Assembly (NCBI GenBank): GCA_039545355.1
Contig: BCJJ01000004.1
Location: forward strand, 434,001-498,000
Direction: 5' to 3'
From: Trichosporon coremiiforme
Taxonomy: Eukaryota > Basidiomycota > Tremellomycetes > Trichosporonales > Trichosporonaceae
Length of the DNA: 64,000 nt
In this document: one piece after another, positions 63,841 through 64,000 of the stretch
How the letters are laid out: the number at the start of each line of letters is the position of its first letter
Numbering within the stretch: the stretch's first letter is position 1
Made by a program: the position numbers and the translations under genes
Notes under the pieces: model-generated
The model's input: only the letters and a program-made list of their open reading frames with translations
What the model was told of the DNA's origin: nothing
Databases searched by the model: none

Positions 63841-64000
63841 CTGCAATGGTCAGCAATAGTTCCATCAAGATGAGAATGTCGTGATCGGAAGGGCGTCGGC
63901 GGCTGTGATTTGTGACGAAGATTGCAACCCAACGCAGCTTCCCTCGTATTCCTTGCTTCCCAAGCGTGCGAGCTCTCTACTTCCGTTCAGTCCTGGCACA

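Noticed and set aside
1..64000. tRNA genes, rRNA, CRISPR arrays, telomeric repeats
   Set aside because: No A-box/B-box pair with a foldable cloverleaf, no rRNA segment and no regular spacer array were recognised by eye. A tRNAscan run would be decisive and was not possible here.

Overview
The window is nuclear DNA of a basidiomycete yeast, most likely a tremellomycete of the Trichosporonales type. The evidence is intron-rich protein genes with very short GT-AG introns (mostly 31-43 nt), a CTGAC or CTAAC branch site lying just upstream of the 3' splice site, high GC, and single-copy fungal housekeeping genes on both strands without operons. I rebuilt the gene models by eye: splice sites were kept when they restored a conserved protein family, and coding lengths were checked for divisibility by three. 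No tRNA, rRNA, CRISPR array or intact transposon was seen.

Layout. 1-3.4 kb holds no supportable gene. 3.5-10 kb: a small unknown protein, DRE2 (cytosolic Fe-S assembly), a Tmt1-like methyltransferase and, on the minus strand, the Rab-GAP GYP7, divergent from SEC24 (COPII coat). 13.4-24.4 kb: a doubtful small minus gene, a single-pass membrane protein, CBR1 and CDS1 (divergent lipid genes), ISD11, TKL1, mitoribosomal bS18 and AUR1. 24.5-31 kb: POP1 (RNase P/MRP) divergent from RIT1 (initiator-tRNA modification), then VAC8. 31.3-41 kb: an MMTAG-domain protein, SVF1, the BAR-SH3 protein RVS167, an unknown coiled-coil protein, ERV41 and the branched-chain keto-acid dehydrogenase E1 beta subunit. 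41.4-49.1 kb: PKA catalytic subunit, SLX1, DPH3, glycogen branching enzyme and a second methyltransferase. 49.1-52.3 kb is gene-poor and contains a cluster of short inverted repeats. 52.3-64 kb: a protein with the LigD-type 3'-phosphoesterase domain, HMG-CoA lyase, a third methyltransferase, a HIT hydrolase, DDI1, WRAP73, GID8, TANGO2 and the 5'-truncated ribosomal protein uL23.

Themes. Secretory and vacuolar traffic (GYP7, SEC24, ERV41, VAC8, RVS167), membrane lipids (CBR1, CDS1, AUR1), Fe-S/mitochondrial functions (DRE2, ISD11, bS18), leucine breakdown (BCKDHB, HMGCL), glycogen/PKA signalling and RNA processing (POP1, RIT1) are interspersed. The most unusual signal is in intron 2 of GID8: a closed 11-bp stem with C-like and D-like boxes that carry a compensatory change, enclosing a 12-nt guide complementary to universally conserved 18S rRNA. 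I read it as an intronic C/D snoRNA of the U25/snR56 kind.
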